From Bradyrhizobium daqingense (GTDB lineage: Bacteria > Pseudomonadota > Alphaproteobacteria > Rhizobiales > Xanthobacteraceae), in contig NZ_CP088014.1 of the NCBI RefSeq assembly GCF_021044685.1, positions 4,140,001-4,204,000 on the forward strand: a stretch of DNA of 64,000 nt, read 5' to 3'. A model generated the notes under the pieces. It did not search any database, had not been told where the DNA came from, and saw only the letters and a list, made by a program, of their open reading frames with translations. Below, piece by piece: positions 24,412-32,639 of this stretch; within the stretch, counting starts at the first letter, position 1, and every line of letters begins with the position of its first letter. Both the position numbers and the translations under genes were made by a program.

Positions 24412-25486
24412 GGCCGCGCCCTCCGCGCGAATGATCGGGGCCGCGGCGCTGACGCTGGCGCCAGCGCTGCCACAGACCGATGACGCCGTCCGAGGACCAG
24501 AACACGATGGCGAGGAAGCCGAGCCCGATCAGCAGGCGGAAGCGGTTGCCGTCGAGCCCGAGCCTGACCAGGAAATCAAGAGCGAAGGTGCGCAGCAGCA
24601 CGAAGATCAGCGCGCCGATGTAGGGGCCGATCGGACGTGTGATGCCGCCGACGACGGCGATGATCAGCACGTCGATGCAGGCGCCGACGCTGACCGAGCC
24701 CGGCGAGATCTGGCGGTAGTTCCAGACCTGGAGCACGCCGGCCAGCGCCGCCACGAAGGAGGCGAACGCATAGGCGGCGATACGGTGTGCATTGACGTTG
24801 AAACCGAGCGCGGCCATGCGCCTGGGATTGTCGCGCACGCCTTGAAGCGCGAGCCCGAAGGGTGCGCGCGAGACATATTCGACCGCGAAATAGCAGAGCG
24901 CGGCGACTGCGAGCACGACGTAGTAGAAGGGAACGTCGGCGCGCCAGTTAACGCCCCAGAAATGCGGCGTGGCCACGGTGTTGATGCCGGTATGGCCGTT
25001 GAAGATCGCCCAGTTCTGGTTGGTGAAGTAGTAGAACGCCGCACCAATCGCGAGCGTGATCATGATGGTGTAGATGCCCTCGGTGCGCACCGCAAGGGCG
25101 CCGCCGAGCGTGCCGAACGCGGTCGCCAGCGCCAACGCCATCGGGACCGCGAGCCACCACGGCCAGCCCAGGCTGATATTGGCGTTGCCGCTGACCCCGA
25201 ACACGGCGACCATGTAGGCGGAGAAACCGGCGATGGTGAGCTGCATCAGGCTGACCATGCCGCCATAGCCGGCGAGGAACATCAGGCTCAGCGCCATGGT
25301 GCCGAGGATCAGGGTGGAGGCGAAGATCTCGATCAGGAAGAAGCCGCTCGCGATCAGCGGCATGATCAGGAGGATGACCGCGACGATCCACGCCGCGGGA
25401 TGGTTGATCTCCGGCCAAATCCGCGCCGCGCGCTGCGCCATCGTGGCAGGGCGTACGGCAATGCGGGCGTCGTGGGCGAGCGACAT
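24404..25486 (-). CDS. livM: Branched-chain amino acid-type ABC transporter permease LivM
   Basis: A polytopic membrane protein of 360 residues. It carries LMFLAGYGGMVSLMQLTIAGFSAYMVAV near the N-terminal third and SRAPFGLALQGVRDNPRRMAALGFNVNAHRIAAYAFASFVAALAG, the LivM EAA-like region. The C-terminus ends in a short Arg/Gly-rich tail. It starts 1 nt after livH stops and overlaps livG by 8 nt. Confidence 0.93.
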   Translation of the reverse strand: MSLAHDARIAVRPATMAQRAARIWPEINHPAAWIVAVILLIMPLIASGFFLIEIFASTLILGTMALSLMFLAGYGGMVSLMQLTIAGFSAYMVAVFGVSGNANISLGWPWWLAVPMALALATAFGTLGGALAVRTEGIYTIMITLAIGAAFYYFTNQNWAIFNGHTGINTVATPHFWGVNWRADVPFYYVVLAVAALCYFAVEYVSRAPFGLALQGVRDNPRRMAALGFNVNAHRIAAYAFASFVAALAGVLQVWNYRQISPGSVSVGACIDVLIIAVVGGITRPIGPYIGALIFVLLRTFALDFLVRLGLDGNRFRLLIGLGFLAIVFWSSDGVIGLWQRWRQRQRRGPDHSRGGRGHG

Positions 25487-25487
25487 C

Positions 25488-26498
25488 TCAGCGCCTCGCC
25501 AAGAGGCCTTGCGGCCGGATCGCCAGCACCAGCACCATGATCAGGAAGGTCACGACGATGGCGTAGGTCGGGATGTAAACCGAGCCCAGCTGTTCGGCGA
25601 GGCCGATGATCAGCGCCCCGAGCGCCGCGCCGGGGATCGACCCCATGCCACCCACGATCACGACGACGAGCGAGGCCAGCAGGAATCGGATGTCTTCGCC
25701 CGGCGATAACGACTGGAAGGTGCCGCCGACGACACCGGCGATACCCGCAAGGCCCGCGCCGAAGGCGAACACCAGCACGAAGACGAGCTGGATGCGCACC
25801 CCGGTCGCAGCCAGGATATCGCGGTCATCGACGCCGGCGCGGACGATCATGCCGATCCGCGTGCGGTTGAGCGCGAGCCACATCGCGATGCCGATGACCA
25901 CGGACGCGGCAAAGATCACGAGCCTCACCAGGGGATATCTGAGATAGACCGGCTCGCCCGAGGATTTGATCGCCGTGACCAGCGGCAGTTCGATGGGGCC
26001 GATCAGCCAGTTCGGTGTCTGGATCTGATAGAAGTTGCCGCCGCAGGCCCATAGCATGAGGTCGGCGAATACGATCGAAAGGCCGATCGTCACCATGGTC
26101 TGCCGAAGATCCTGTCCCTCCATCCGGCGAAACACGATGACCTGAAGCAGGACGCCGACCAGCGCGGTCAGAATGAAGGCGACGATGAAGCTGAGGATCC
26201 AGGAGCCGGTCGCAGCGCTGATGGCGTAACCGACATAGCCGCCGAACAGATAGAGCGAGCCGTGCGCGAGATTGACGTTGCGCATCAGACCGAAGATCAG
26301 CGTGAAGCCGCTGGCGACGAGGAAGTAGAGGCCTCCGAGCGTGATGCCGTTGAAGACGGCGTTGAGGAAGACGCGCTTGCGGCCGATCGCCTCTTCGAGC
26401 CCGGGCGGCCAGACCGCGAAGACCAGCCAGAGCAAGATCGCAACGGCAATGATCGCAATTAGTGCCCAGGCTGGATGGCGTTCGACGAAGCGGCTCAT
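25488..26498 (-). CDS. livH: Branched-chain amino acid-type ABC transporter permease LivH; first gene of the long operon
   Basis: The product has 336 residues with about eight membrane segments and the LivH landmarks FNGITLGGLYFLVASGFTLIFGLMRNVNLAHGSLY and RAGVDDRDILAATGVRIQLVF. It also has GGTFQSLSPGEDIRFLLASLVVVIVGGMGSIPGAALGA. An N-terminal extra helix (HPAWALIAIIAVAILLWLVF) precedes the usual start. Upstream is a 190-bp gap to the AraC-type regulator gene, the only real gap in this stretch. The main promoter of the 18-gene operon therefore probably lies at 26499-26689. I saw no clear -35/-10 pair there. Confidence 0.93.
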   Translation of the reverse strand: MSRFVERHPAWALIAIIAVAILLWLVFAVWPPGLEEAIGRKRVFLNAVFNGITLGGLYFLVASGFTLIFGLMRNVNLAHGSLYLFGGYVGYAISAATGSWILSFIVAFILTALVGVLLQVIVFRRMEGQDLRQTMVTIGLSIVFADLMLWACGGNFYQIQTPNWLIGPIELPLVTAIKSSGEPVYLRYPLVRLVIFAASVVIGIAMWLALNRTRIGMIVRAGVDDRDILAATGVRIQLVFVLVFAFGAGLAGIAGVVGGTFQSLSPGEDIRFLLASLVVVIVGGMGSIPGAALGALIIGLAEQLGSVYIPTYAIVVTFLIMVLVLAIRPQGLLARR

Positions 26499-26689
26499 GC
26501 GTGCTGCCCGCTCTTGCAGGCGGCCCGCCCGAGGCTTGTTGAATGCAGGTCAGGCAGCCTTGCCGCGGCCACTAGCCTCGCCATGAACGTACGCTCCCGT
26601 CGGTCGCGATCATCTCGGGATCGCGTTGCCCACATCCTAGCCGGGCTGCGAGAGCGACGTTTGATCGTGAGTATCTTTTCGCGTGGCGG

Positions 26690-27517
26690 CTAGGTGCGCA
26701 AAACCTTGGCTGCGCGACGATAATCGGTCGGCGCCATGCCGACATTGGCGGCGAAGAAACGGGTGAAGCCGCTTTGCGAGGAGAAGCCGAGATCGAAGCC
26801 GATATCGGCGATCGGCGCCTCGCTCGCCACCAATGCCTCGAGCGCCTGTTCCATGATGAGCGTGTTCAGATAGAGGTTCGGCGTGACGCCGGTCTGGACG
26901 CGGAACAGCCGGTAGAAATGTGGGCGGGACAGGCCGGATTCCCGCGCGATGGCGTCGAGCTCGATCTCCGCGCCGGGGCTCTCCGACATCATCTTGATGC
27001 ATTTGCGTACGCGAAAATCGGTGACCGAGCCGTTTGCGCGCGGATCGCGCGTGATCTCGGCCTGCTGCCAGCTTTCGTCGTAGCAGATGTCGATCAGCCG
27101 CCTCAGCTCGGAATCCAGACTGGAGAGTGACGGTGCGCCGCAAACGAGCGCGGCGGTCCGCCTGATGTGCTTGTCGAGGGCAGGCGTGCGCCTGAATTGG
27201 GTGCGGCCGAAACGCAACCGGTCGGAGCCGGAGGCGTCGGGCGCAAACCATTCGGCGTTGACGTAGAGCACGAAGAAGATCGCGCCGCCGTCGACATCGG
27301 CCGGCAGGAAATTGTGGGGCTCCCATGGATTCACGGCGACCACGGAGGATTCGGTCAGGTCGTAATGCCCGCTGGAGACATCGATGCATGCGGGCATGCC
27401 GCCAACATGGAAGATCAGATGACCTTCACGATGGGCGTGGATATTGAAAGGGCGGTTCAACTGATAAACCGTCGCCCGGCCGAAGCGGCCGTGGAAGACG
27501 GCGAGCGCACGGCTCAT
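26690..27517 (-). CDS. AraC-family transcriptional regulator
   Basis: The product has 275 residues when started at the ATG at 27517, which has GGGAGGGGAAGGC directly upstream. The N-terminal half is a cupin-like sensor domain (RPFNIHAHREGHLIFHVGG). The C-terminal ~100 residues hold two helix-turn-helix motifs ending APIADIGFDLGFSSQSGFTRFFAANVGMAPTDYRR. It sits between the LIV binding-protein gene and livH, all on the same strand, and so is the obvious candidate to control the downstream operon in response to the imported compound. Target site and ligand are unknown. Confidence 0.9.
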   Translation of the reverse strand: MSRALAVFHGRFGRATVYQLNRPFNIHAHREGHLIFHVGGMPACIDVSSGHYDLTESSVVAVNPWEPHNFLPADVDGGAIFFVLYVNAEWFAPDASGSDRLRFGRTQFRRTPALDKHIRRTAALVCGAPSLSSLDSELRRLIDICYDESWQQAEITRDPRANGSVTDFRVRKCIKMMSESPGAEIELDAIARESGLSRPHFYRLFRVQTGVTPNLYLNTLIMEQALEALVASEAPIADIGFDLGFSSQSGFTRFFAANVGMAPTDYRRAAKVLRT

Positions 27518-27639
27518 GCCTTCCCCTCCCAAATGTTCTTGTCTTTTCCGCCAGCGTTCATCAATGCTGGCGATATTGCAAGAGCGGAGAGCGACCGCGT
27601 CAGCAAGTCGCTCCCCGGTTGCGTCGCCGATGTGATGCG

Positions 27640-28890
27640 TCAGTACTTCTTACATTCCGGGACGGTGCGGCTCGGCAGTCCGATCTTGGCGAACACGGCC
27701 GGATCGTAGCCGAGCGTCTGGTTCACGTTCGGAATCACCTTCACGACCTTGCTGAACAGCGCGCCCTTGCCGTCGTCGACGACCTCGGTGACGAAGTTGG
27801 TGCCGATCGCCTGGCGGTTGGAGTCGAGCTTGATCTTGCCGTTCGGCGCATCGAGCTCGATCTTCGCCAGTGCTTCCTTGAACTTCGCCTGGTTGTTGGA
27901 GAGGTCGCCATTGACCTGGCGCAGTGCGAGGATCAGTGCCATGGTTGAATCATAGTAATTGGTCGCGAGCAGCGACGGGCTCGGGAAGCGCTTGTTGGGC
28001 GGGAAGGCGTCCTGATAGGCCTTCACGAATTTCTGCCAGCCCGGATCCTCCCAAGTGTCGGCCTGGCCGCTCGCCGCGATGGTGCCGACCAAGGCATTCT
28101 TGGCGTTGCCCTTCGACGACAGGATGGTCTGGTCGATCATGATGGAACCGCCCATCAGATGCGCCTTGCCGCCGGCCTGCTGGTACTGGTTGAGGAAGTT
28201 GACGGCGTCGGCGCCGCCAAGCCCGAGATAGATGGCGTCGACATCGTCAGGCAGGGCGGCGATGACGGAGGCGAAATCCTTCGTTCCCAGCGGCACCCAT
28301 TGCCGGTTCGTGACCTGCCCGCCGGCGCCGCAGAACTCGAGCACGAGCCCGAACACCTGGGTGTAAATGAAGGAGTAATCCTCGCCGACGGTTGCGATCT
28401 TGCGATACTTCTTTTCCTCATAGGCATATTTGCCGAGGCCCACCTGCCACTGCGCGCCGTCCATGTTGTAGCGGAAGAAGTTCGGCGCAGGATCGACATA
28501 GGTGGTTTCCTGCGCGCCCGAGGCCGCGTTGATGAAGGTCAGCCCGGGGTGGGTTTTTGCGAAGTTCTTCACCGCGATGCCCTCGTCGCCGGAGAGCGGC
28601 GACAGCAGGATCTGCACCTTGTCCTGCTCGATCAGCTTGCGTACGGCGCGCACGGCTGAGTCGGGCGTCGCGTCGGTCGAGGCGACGATGAATTCGAGTT
28701 CCTTGTCGCCGACCTTCTTGCCGAGCACGTTGAGGGCGGTCTGATGGCCGCGCATGCCGTCCTCGCCGAGCACCGTGTAGGTACCTTCGAGCGTTGCGGT
28801 CACGCCCACCTTGATCTTTTCCTGAGCGATCGCGGCGGTTGAAAGAAATAGGCTGCTCAGCGCGAGCAGCCCCACACTGCATTTGGACAT
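27640..28890 (-). CDS. ABC transporter substrate-binding protein, LivK-type (Peripla_BP_6)
   Basis: The product has 416 residues. A Sec signal peptide MSKCSVGLLALSSLFLSTAAIAQE precedes the mature domain KIKVGVTATLEGTYTVLGEDGMRG. Internal landmarks are FRYNMDGAQWQVGLGKYAYEEK and SLLATNYYDSTMALILALRQVNGD. GGAGG lies 5 nt before the ATG. It captures the substrate in the periplasm for the LivHM permease encoded downstream past the regulator gene. The subfamily binds diverse aromatic and amino-acid-like ligands, so specificity is open. Confidence 0.92.
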   Translation of the reverse strand: MSKCSVGLLALSSLFLSTAAIAQEKIKVGVTATLEGTYTVLGEDGMRGHQTALNVLGKKVGDKELEFIVASTDATPDSAVRAVRKLIEQDKVQILLSPLSGDEGIAVKNFAKTHPGLTFINAASGAQETTYVDPAPNFFRYNMDGAQWQVGLGKYAYEEKKYRKIATVGEDYSFIYTQVFGLVLEFCGAGGQVTNRQWVPLGTKDFASVIAALPDDVDAIYLGLGGADAVNFLNQYQQAGGKAHLMGGSIMIDQTILSSKGNAKNALVGTIAASGQADTWEDPGWQKFVKAYQDAFPPNKRFPSPSLLATNYYDSTMALILALRQVNGDLSNNQAKFKEALAKIELDAPNGKIKLDSNRQAIGTNFVTEVVDDGKGALFSKVVKVIPNVNQTLGYDPAVFAKIGLPSRTVPECKKY

Positions 28891-29286
28891 TGTGCTCCTC
28901 CCTGTGTCGTCGATTGTCGCCGCGCCGGATCGGCGCTCCGCCCGCAGCTCGAAGGGCTCGCGGATTTGACGGGGAGGCTAACCGAAGTTGCATGCCGTGC
29001 ATGCGTGGACGGCTCGCCTGGCTTGACGGGCAGTCTCATTTTGGATGTTGCGACGCAAATGGTTCCGCGGTGCAGCAGGCTGTGGTTGGACTGGCTCTCA
29101 ACAGGCTTCAATGCACCGGCGACAAGCACCGGGACGTTGTTTGCGCGCCCCGCGGCTTGACAATGTCGCCCTGGAGCGAAATAGTTTAAGCTTAAAACAA
29201 TTTGGCTTGGCCAGTCGGCGTGTTCGATCACCCGCACGCCAGGACCTTGCCGGCCATCCGGCAGACCCGATCTTGTGGAGCGACAG
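28891..29286. other. Divergent intergenic region (~400 bp) between the binding-protein gene and the acyl-CoA dehydrogenase gene
   Basis: No convincing gene is present. The part near 29175-29205 is AT-rich and holds a 12-bp palindrome, described separately. The rest should carry promoters for both flanking genes, but no strong -35/-10 pair could be assigned by eye. Confidence 0.5.
29185..29196. promoter_or_regulatory. Perfect 12-bp palindrome TTTAAGCTTAAA, probable repressor operator
   Basis: TTTAAGCTTAAA lies in an AT-rich island within otherwise GC-rich DNA, about 90 bp upstream of the acyl-CoA dehydrogenase start. Such short AT-rich palindromes centred on AAGCTT are typical MarR-family operators of aromatic and acyl-CoA catabolic genes. 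No MarR gene lies next to it in the window, so the regulator would be encoded elsewhere. Bases and symmetry are seen directly. The operator role is inferred. Confidence 0.5.
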
Positions 29287-30465
29287 ATGAGCTCACCGGC
29301 AAAGGCAATCTCCCGCGACTGGCTGGACTGGCCGTTCTTCGAGCCGCGTCATCGCGCCGTCTGCGAGGCGCTCGACTGTTTCGTCACGCAGGGCGGACTT
29401 GATGGGATCGACCACAGCGACGTCGACGGTGCTTGTCGCAAGCTCGTGCGCGCGCTCGGCTCGGCCGGACTGCTGGATTGCGCAGTTGCCGCACCCGATG
29501 GTGATGCGGCCAGCATCGATTCCCGCTCGATCTGCCTGTCGCGCGAAACGCTCGCCTATGCCGATGGTCTTGCCGATTTCGCCTTCGCGATGCAAGGGCT
29601 CGGGTCCGGCGCCATCGCGCTTGCGGGCACGGCGGAGCTGCGAAATGCCGTGCTGCCCAAAGTCCGCGCCGGCGAATGGCTGGCCGCATTCGCGCTTTCG
29701 GAGCGGGACGCGGGCTCGGATGTGGCGGCGATGACGTGCATGGCGCGCGAAGATGGCGGCAGCTATGTTCTGGACGGCGAGAAGACCTGGATATCGAACG
29801 GCGGAATCGCCGACGTCTACACGCTGTTCGCGCGAACCGGCGAGGCGCCGGGCGCGCGCGGCATCTCGGCCTTCGCAGTGTTCCCGGATGATCCCGGCTT
29901 CAGCGTGGCCGAGCGCATCGACATCGTCGCGCCGCACCCGCTCGCAACCCTGCGCCTGGACAACTGCCGCATTCCGATCGGCCGTCGCCTCGGAGCCGCA
30001 GGCGGCGGTTTCAAGATCGCAATGCAGACCCTCGACATCTTCCGGGCCTCGGTCGCCGCAGCGGCGCTGGGTTTTGCCAGACGAGCGCTGGAGGAGGCAC
30101 GACTGCACGCGCAGGCACGGCGCATGTTCGGGACGACATTGTCCGATCTGCAACTGACCCAGGCCGCGCTCGGCGATATGGCGACTGAAACGGATGCCGC
30201 GGCGCTGCTGACCTACCGCGCCGCATGGCGCCGCGACGTCCAGAAGCTTCCCACAACGCGTGAGGCGGCGATGGCAAAGCTGGCCGCCACGGAAACCGCC
30301 CAGCGCGTCGTTGATCGCGCGGTGCAGATGTTCGGCGGACGCGGCGTGCGCAAGGGCGAGATTGTCGAGAGCCTGTATCGCGAGGTCCGCGCGCTTCGCA
30401 TCTACGAAGGGGCGACGGAGGTTCAGAAGCTGATCGTCGCGCGCGAGCTTCTCAAGCCGCGCTGA
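29287..30465 (+). CDS. Acyl-CoA dehydrogenase family protein
   Basis: The product has 392 residues. FAD and substrate motifs are WLAAFALSERDAGSDVAAM, DGEKTWISNGGIADVYTLFART, RMFGTTLSDLQLTQAALGDMAT and VQMFGGRGVRKGEIVESLYREVRALRIYEGATEVQKLIVARELL. The catalytic-base position typical of short-chain enzymes falls in the IYEGATEVQ loop. I prefer the ATG at 29287, with GGAG 7 nt upstream, over an in-frame GTG at 29275. It oxidises an acyl-CoA to the enoyl-CoA and feeds ETF. It is monocistronic, behind the palindrome at 29185. The acyl chain is unknown. Confidence 0.92.
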   Translation: MSSPAKAISRDWLDWPFFEPRHRAVCEALDCFVTQGGLDGIDHSDVDGACRKLVRALGSAGLLDCAVAAPDGDAASIDSRSICLSRETLAYADGLADFAFAMQGLGSGAIALAGTAELRNAVLPKVRAGEWLAAFALSERDAGSDVAAMTCMAREDGGSYVLDGEKTWISNGGIADVYTLFARTGEAPGARGISAFAVFPDDPGFSVAERIDIVAPHPLATLRLDNCRIPIGRRLGAAGGGFKIAMQTLDIFRASVAAAALGFARRALEEARLHAQARRMFGTTLSDLQLTQAALGDMATETDAAALLTYRAAWRRDVQKLPTTREAAMAKLAATETAQRVVDRAVQMFGGRGVRKGEIVESLYREVRALRIYEGATEVQKLIVARELLKPR

Positions 30466-30500
30466 CCCGGGCTGATGCTGAGCTCTGCAAAGCGGCCTCG

Positions 30501-31556
30501 TCAAACAGAGCCTGAGCCCGTACCGCCGGGGCTGACTGGAAGCCGCCTGCGCCTTGCAGGTTGCCGTGCTCCATGCATCCTGGAAAGCGTAGCGCCATGA
30601 TCGCGCTTGCGCACGGCCCGCGCACCGGGCGACTTCTCCCGATTCAACAGCCGGCGGAGGGTCGAGGGGTCGGCATAGCCGACCTTCTCCGCGATGTCGT
30701 CGAGGCCGAGACGTGTGGTCTCCAGAAGCTCCATCGCCTTGTCGACGCGCAGCTTCTGGAGAAATCTCACCGGCGAAAGCCCGGTGGCGCGCTCGCACCG
30801 GCGCGCAAAAGTGCGCACACCCAGGCCCGCGGCCTTTGCGAGTTCCGAGATCGTGAAAGCCCGGTGCAGTCGCGCCCGCGCCCAGCGTTCCGCGCGTGAC
30901 ACGCGATCGTCCGCGGCGGTGAGGAAGGATAGCGCCATGTAACGGGATTGCGATTGCCGCCGCTCGAGCAGGAGGAACCGGGCGCAGCTGTCCGCCAAAT
31001 CCGGTCCGGCATGGCGGGCAATGATCGAGAGCATCAGGTCGAGCTGAGCCATCGCCGCGCCGGCCGTCGCCATGCGGCGATCGGTCAACACCATCGCGTC
31101 CGTGTCGAGCGTCACTCTGGGAAACAGCTGTCGAAACAGCGGCCCGAGCCACCACGTCGTGGTCGCGCGACGGCCGTCCAGCAGCCCGGCGCTCGCAACC
31201 AGGAAGACCGCCGAGCAGGAGCTGGCGATCTCAGCTCCGGATTGGAAGGCTGCCCGGAGCGCCTTCCTCGCCGTGTCGGCATCCCGCCGCTGCAATCCAT
31301 CGCGAACGAGGTGTTCATCCATCCAGGCCAGCCCGGGGACGATCACCACGTCCGCCGGTCTGTTGGCGCTTCCTTTCGATGGCAGCCTTGCAAGCTGCGT
31401 TGCCCACCTTGCCCCGGAGCCGGAAACTCTCACGTCGAAGCAGGGCGGCCGTCCGGCCCTTGCACGAATGCGGTTGGCCACATCGATCAGTTCGAAAGTG
31501 ATGGCGACACTGGCCGCAGAGGCGCCTTCCAGGACCAGAACGTCAATGAGCGGCAT
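30501..31556 (-). CDS. GlxA-type transcriptional regulator (DJ-1/PfpI domain + AraC HTH)
   Basis: About 351 residues from the ATG at 31556 (MPLIDVLVLEGASAASVAIT). An N-terminal DJ-1/PfpI-like amidotransferase domain contains ASSCSAVFLVASAGLLDGRRATTTWW. It is followed by a C-terminal AraC HTH region, ISELAKAAGLGVRTFARRCERATGLSPVRFLQKLRVDKAMELLETT. A basic, low-complexity tail after the HTH (RAVRKRDHGATLSRMHGARQ...) is unusual and may be a 3' extension. It is divergent from the dienelactone hydrolase gene with ~90 bp between them, and a palindrome in that gap is a likely binding site. Confidence 0.88.
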   Translation of the reverse strand: MPLIDVLVLEGASAASVAITFELIDVANRIRARAGRPPCFDVRVSGSGARWATQLARLPSKGSANRPADVVIVPGLAWMDEHLVRDGLQRRDADTARKALRAAFQSGAEIASSCSAVFLVASAGLLDGRRATTTWWLGPLFRQLFPRVTLDTDAMVLTDRRMATAGAAMAQLDLMLSIIARHAGPDLADSCARFLLLERRQSQSRYMALSFLTAADDRVSRAERWARARLHRAFTISELAKAAGLGVRTFARRCERATGLSPVRFLQKLRVDKAMELLETTRLGLDDIAEKVGYADPSTLRRLLNREKSPGARAVRKRDHGATLSRMHGARQPARRRRLPVSPGGTGSGSV

Positions 31557-31576
31557 GGCAAAATCGACCCGATTAA

Positions 31577-31590
31577 TGTCATTTATGACA
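31577..31590. promoter_or_regulatory. Inverted repeat TGTCAT-TT-ATGACA in a divergent promoter, probable operator
   Basis: Two perfect 6-bp arms (31577-31582 and 31585-31590) are separated by TT. They lie 20 bp upstream of the GlxA-type regulator start and about 58 bp upstream of the dienelactone hydrolase start. The position suits autoregulation plus control of the hydrolase. AraC-type proteins more often bind direct repeats, so the regulator using this site remains an inference. Confidence 0.45.
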
Positions 31591-31648
31591 CTTGTCGAAA
31601 TCAAATGCCCCGGAAATACCGTTCACGCAACCTTTTCCGGAGGACGAC

Positions 31649-32476
31649 ATGAGCGATGCGCTGCTGAAGCCTGATGATCTCTCTGATTTCAATCGGCGGG
31701 TCGTCTCGCTGGAGGGCGCGACGAAGCCGGTCTACGTCGCGGGCGAGGGACCCGCGGTCATCGTCATGACGGAAATGCCGGGCATCAGCCCGCATGTTGC
31801 GCGCTTCGCCCGCTGGGTTCGCGCCGCCGGCTTCCGCGTCTACATGCCGTCCTTGTTCGGAACGGACGGCGATGTTCCCGATGCGGAAACTGCGGCCGGC
31901 GTTCTCAAGCGTGCCTGCGTCAGCGCTGAATTTCGCGCGCTTGGCGGCGGCGCATCGAGCCCAATATCGAACTGGTTGCGTGCGCTCGCCAGGCTCGCCC
32001 ATGGCGAGAGCGGCGGGCCGGGCGTTGGCGCCATCGGCATGTGCTTCACCGGCAATTTTGCGCTGAACATGATGCTGGATCAGGCGGTACTGGCTCCAGT
32101 GGTGTCCCAGCCGTCCCTTCCGCTCGACAATCCCGGCGGCATCGAGAGCTCTGCCGACGAACTTTCGCAAATCCGCTCACGGCTCGAACGAGAAGACCTC
32201 TCCGTCCTTGCCTATCGGTTTGCAGGTGATTCATTCTGCCGCGCCGAACGGTTTGCCGCCTATCAGGCCGCGCTGGGCGATCGCTTCATCGGTCGCGTCC
32301 TGCCTGACACGGCCGCGAATACCGGACCCAGACCGCCGTTCTTTGCGCAGTTCGTCAAAACGCCCCACAGCGTCGTCACGGTCGATCTCGTCGACGAGGC
32401 CGGTCAGCCCACGCTCGCAGCCCGGGACGAGATCATCGCATTCTTCCGGAAGCGTCTGAAGTCGGAATCGGCCTGA
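31649..32476 (+). CDS. Dienelactone hydrolase family protein
   Basis: An alpha/beta hydrolase of 275 residues. The ATG at 31649 is preceded by GGAGG at 6 nt. The nucleophile region reads GVGAIGMCFTGNFALNMM, with the Cys of the G-x-C-x-G elbow typical of dienelactone hydrolases. VIVMTEMPGISPHVARFARWVRAAGFRVYMPSLFG is the usual N-terminal strand-helix pattern. The C-terminal KTPHSVVTVDL supplies the likely His. Divergent transcription from a GlxA-type regulator suggests it is induced by a small metabolite. The substrate is unknown. Confidence 0.88.
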   Translation: MSDALLKPDDLSDFNRRVVSLEGATKPVYVAGEGPAVIVMTEMPGISPHVARFARWVRAAGFRVYMPSLFGTDGDVPDAETAAGVLKRACVSAEFRALGGGASSPISNWLRALARLAHGESGGPGVGAIGMCFTGNFALNMMLDQAVLAPVVSQPSLPLDNPGGIESSADELSQIRSRLEREDLSVLAYRFAGDSFCRAERFAAYQAALGDRFIGRVLPDTAANTGPRPPFFAQFVKTPHSVVTVDLVDEAGQPTLAARDEIIAFFRKRLKSESA

Positions 32477-32639
32477 TGCTCCGCAGCTGCTCGGCGCCGA
32501 AAAATCTGCATTCGTCCTGACGCATATCAGATGCGGTCTCGGCCTGTTTCGCTCCGATGTCAATGCGCTGCCACAGAAATATTCCACTTTACCGAAATTC
32601 GGATTCGTCGTATGTGATGCGCATCCCGGCTCACCCTTG

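Noticed and set aside
29293..31155. 620-codon minus-strand frame
   Set aside because: It overlaps the acyl-CoA dehydrogenase and the GlxA-type regulator in other frames. Both have full-length conserved domains.
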